Shown here piece after piece: positions 63,209-64,000 of a stretch of 64,000 nucleotides of DNA. Numbering within the stretch: position 1 is the first letter of the stretch; every line of letters begins with the position of its first letter. This DNA comes from Planctomycetota bacterium (GTDB lineage: Bacteria > Planctomycetota > Phycisphaerae > Phycisphaerales > UBA5793): NCBI GenBank assembly GCA_013112555.1, contig JABFGK010000002.1, positions 868,001 through 932,000 on the forward strand, in the 5' to 3' direction. The translations under genes were made by a program, and so were the position numbers. The notes under the pieces were generated by a model, which searched no databases, was not told the DNA's origin, and worked only from the letters and a program-made list of their open reading frames with translations.

Positions 63209-63774
63209 CACGCGAGTGCACCAACGACACGGTCGTGAGAGGGCCTACCCCTTTGGCATCTTGATTGCACAGCCACTTTGGCCGGACGGATGATGCGCAC
63301 CGTGCAAGTCAACCGTCGCGAAACCCCTGGGGCTGGAAACTGCGACCGATGACAAAAGTGGGATGATCGTCAACGCGATCCCGGTGGATCGCTCATTGAT
63401 AGGGATGAGATCGGAAGCCGTCCCATACCAATGCCGGAGTCTTGTTCTGGCTCGTCGCCTGAATCGACTTCATGACTCCGAATCACAGCCGGTGCATACC
63501 TACGGCTGCGAAGACCATTTCGGATTCCATGCAAATACCACAACAGCCTGACCGCGATCCGACACGCGTACCGCCGTGTCACCAACCGTCCAATTGACGC
63601 CGGCTGCTGCGCAAACAGCACCTCGTCATCATTGGAATCAAACCGTTACAGAATGTGATGATGCCCCACCAACGAGTGCGGCACATCACACATACGAAAA
63701 AGCACAGAAACACTTCTTACACCACCGGCCGCACCTGTTCTGGGTAGAAGCCGGACATCAGGGGATACACCAGG
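63209..63774. other. Gap between coaE and the probable rho gene
   Basis: No convincing gene; short frames give low-quality peptides. No member of the dispersed hairpin families is present. A long leader for rho, which is often autoregulated, would fit the 566-base length, but I see no defined element. Confidence 0.4.
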
Positions 63775-64000
63775 ATGGCTAATCAAGGCACAGCAACACA
63801 CAAGAAAACAAATCGCAGGAAGAAGAAACGAGGACCAGGCGGCGGCGGCGGCGGCAGCGGCGGCGGCAGTGGCAGTTCATCAATGTCACAGGTCTCTCGC
63901 AATGAACTTCCCTCCGATGAGGAAATCGAGGCCGAGGCAAGAGAGTTGCTTGGCATCGACGAGCACGGCCGGCGCAAAGGCAAGGGGTCCGACGACGAAG
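63775..64000 (+). CDS. N-terminus of a probable transcription termination factor Rho (partial)
   Basis: The ATG at 63775 is preceded by a GGGGA site about ten bases upstream. The visible 75 residues are a basic stretch (THKKTNRRKKKRG), a Gly/Ser run (GPGGGGGGSGGGSGSSS) and an acidic helix (NELPSDEEIEAEARELLGID). No catalytic domain is reached before the window ends. The identity as Rho is an inference from the coaE neighbour and from the low-complexity N-terminal inserts known in some Rho proteins. It could be any protein with a Gly-rich leader. Confidence 0.5.
   Translation, partial: MANQGTATHKKTNRRKKKRGPGGGGGGSGGGSGSSSMSQVSRNELPSDEEIEAEARELLGIDEHGRRKGKGSDDE

Noticed and set aside
63363-63551. 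62-codon frame between coaE and the probable rho gene
   Set aside because: No ribosome site, no similarity to any family I know, atypical composition.

Overview
The window is about 64 kb of GC-rich DNA that most resembles a planctomycete (Planctomycetota, perhaps Phycisphaerae-like). This is inferred from gene content, not from a search: a type IV-prepilin-like protein with the [12 protein letters not shown] signature, a terpene-cyclase-fold/DUF4159 protein, HEAT-repeat lipoproteins, a PAPS sulfotransferase, a sialidase, a futalosine-pathway enzyme (MqnD), and Gly/Ser-rich inserts in several otherwise conserved proteins.

Layout. 1-3.4 kb: end of a sialidase, a SHOCT membrane protein, then clpX with a perfect terminator. 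3.7-8.2 kb: a type III restriction-modification pair (Mod, Res) in visibly more AT-rich DNA, followed by decayed pieces (IS5-type transposase N-terminus, orphan C-terminus of a secreted protein). 9.2-11.4 kb (minus): DtxR/MntR-like regulator, DUF2064 sugar-transferase-like protein, receiver-domain protein. 11.8-19.3 kb: a large secreted HAF/glycosidase-like protein, then the translation cluster map, infA, rpmJ, rpsM, rpsK, rpoA, rplQ (no rpsD), closed by a terminator. 19.5-30.2 kb: OFA-type MFS transporter, PilZ protein, two acetyltransferases, asnS, an isocitrate/isopropylmalate dehydrogenase and a cyclase-like protein. 30.6-44.2 kb: secreted subtilisin-like protease, orphan nuoI, sulfotransferase, WD40 protein, HEAT lipoprotein, an M16 homologue without its zinc site, a membrane M48 protease, mqnD and an ABC exporter. 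44.8-53.6 kb: a repeat-rich tail-fibre-like surface protein, an AhpD-like protein, small unknowns, a membrane/GAF-like two-gene unit and an ABC-2 transporter pair. 53.7-64 kb: a prepilin gene split by a 1503-bp insertion sequence, HEAT lipoprotein plus lnt, a transglutaminase, a GNAT protein, coaE, and the start of a gene that is probably rho.

Two features cut across the window. First, many 3'-flanking gaps carry mosaics of short hairpin modules (at least nine types, reused in different combinations), nearly all reading in the same direction. Second, at least eight single-base-type frame breaks are visible, one of them in the essential gene rpsK. That points to residual sequencing or assembly error as much as to real gene decay, so every frameshift here needs checking against reads.

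I found no CRISPR array, rRNA, tRNA or recognisable prophage. The clearest biological events are the insertion sequence that landed exactly inside the prepilin signal motif, whose empty site can be reconstructed to the base, and the palindromic-repeat network. I did not find a convincing new multi-gene system; the membrane/GAF-like plus small-protein pair at 49.1-50.7 kb is the best candidate for an undescribed unit.
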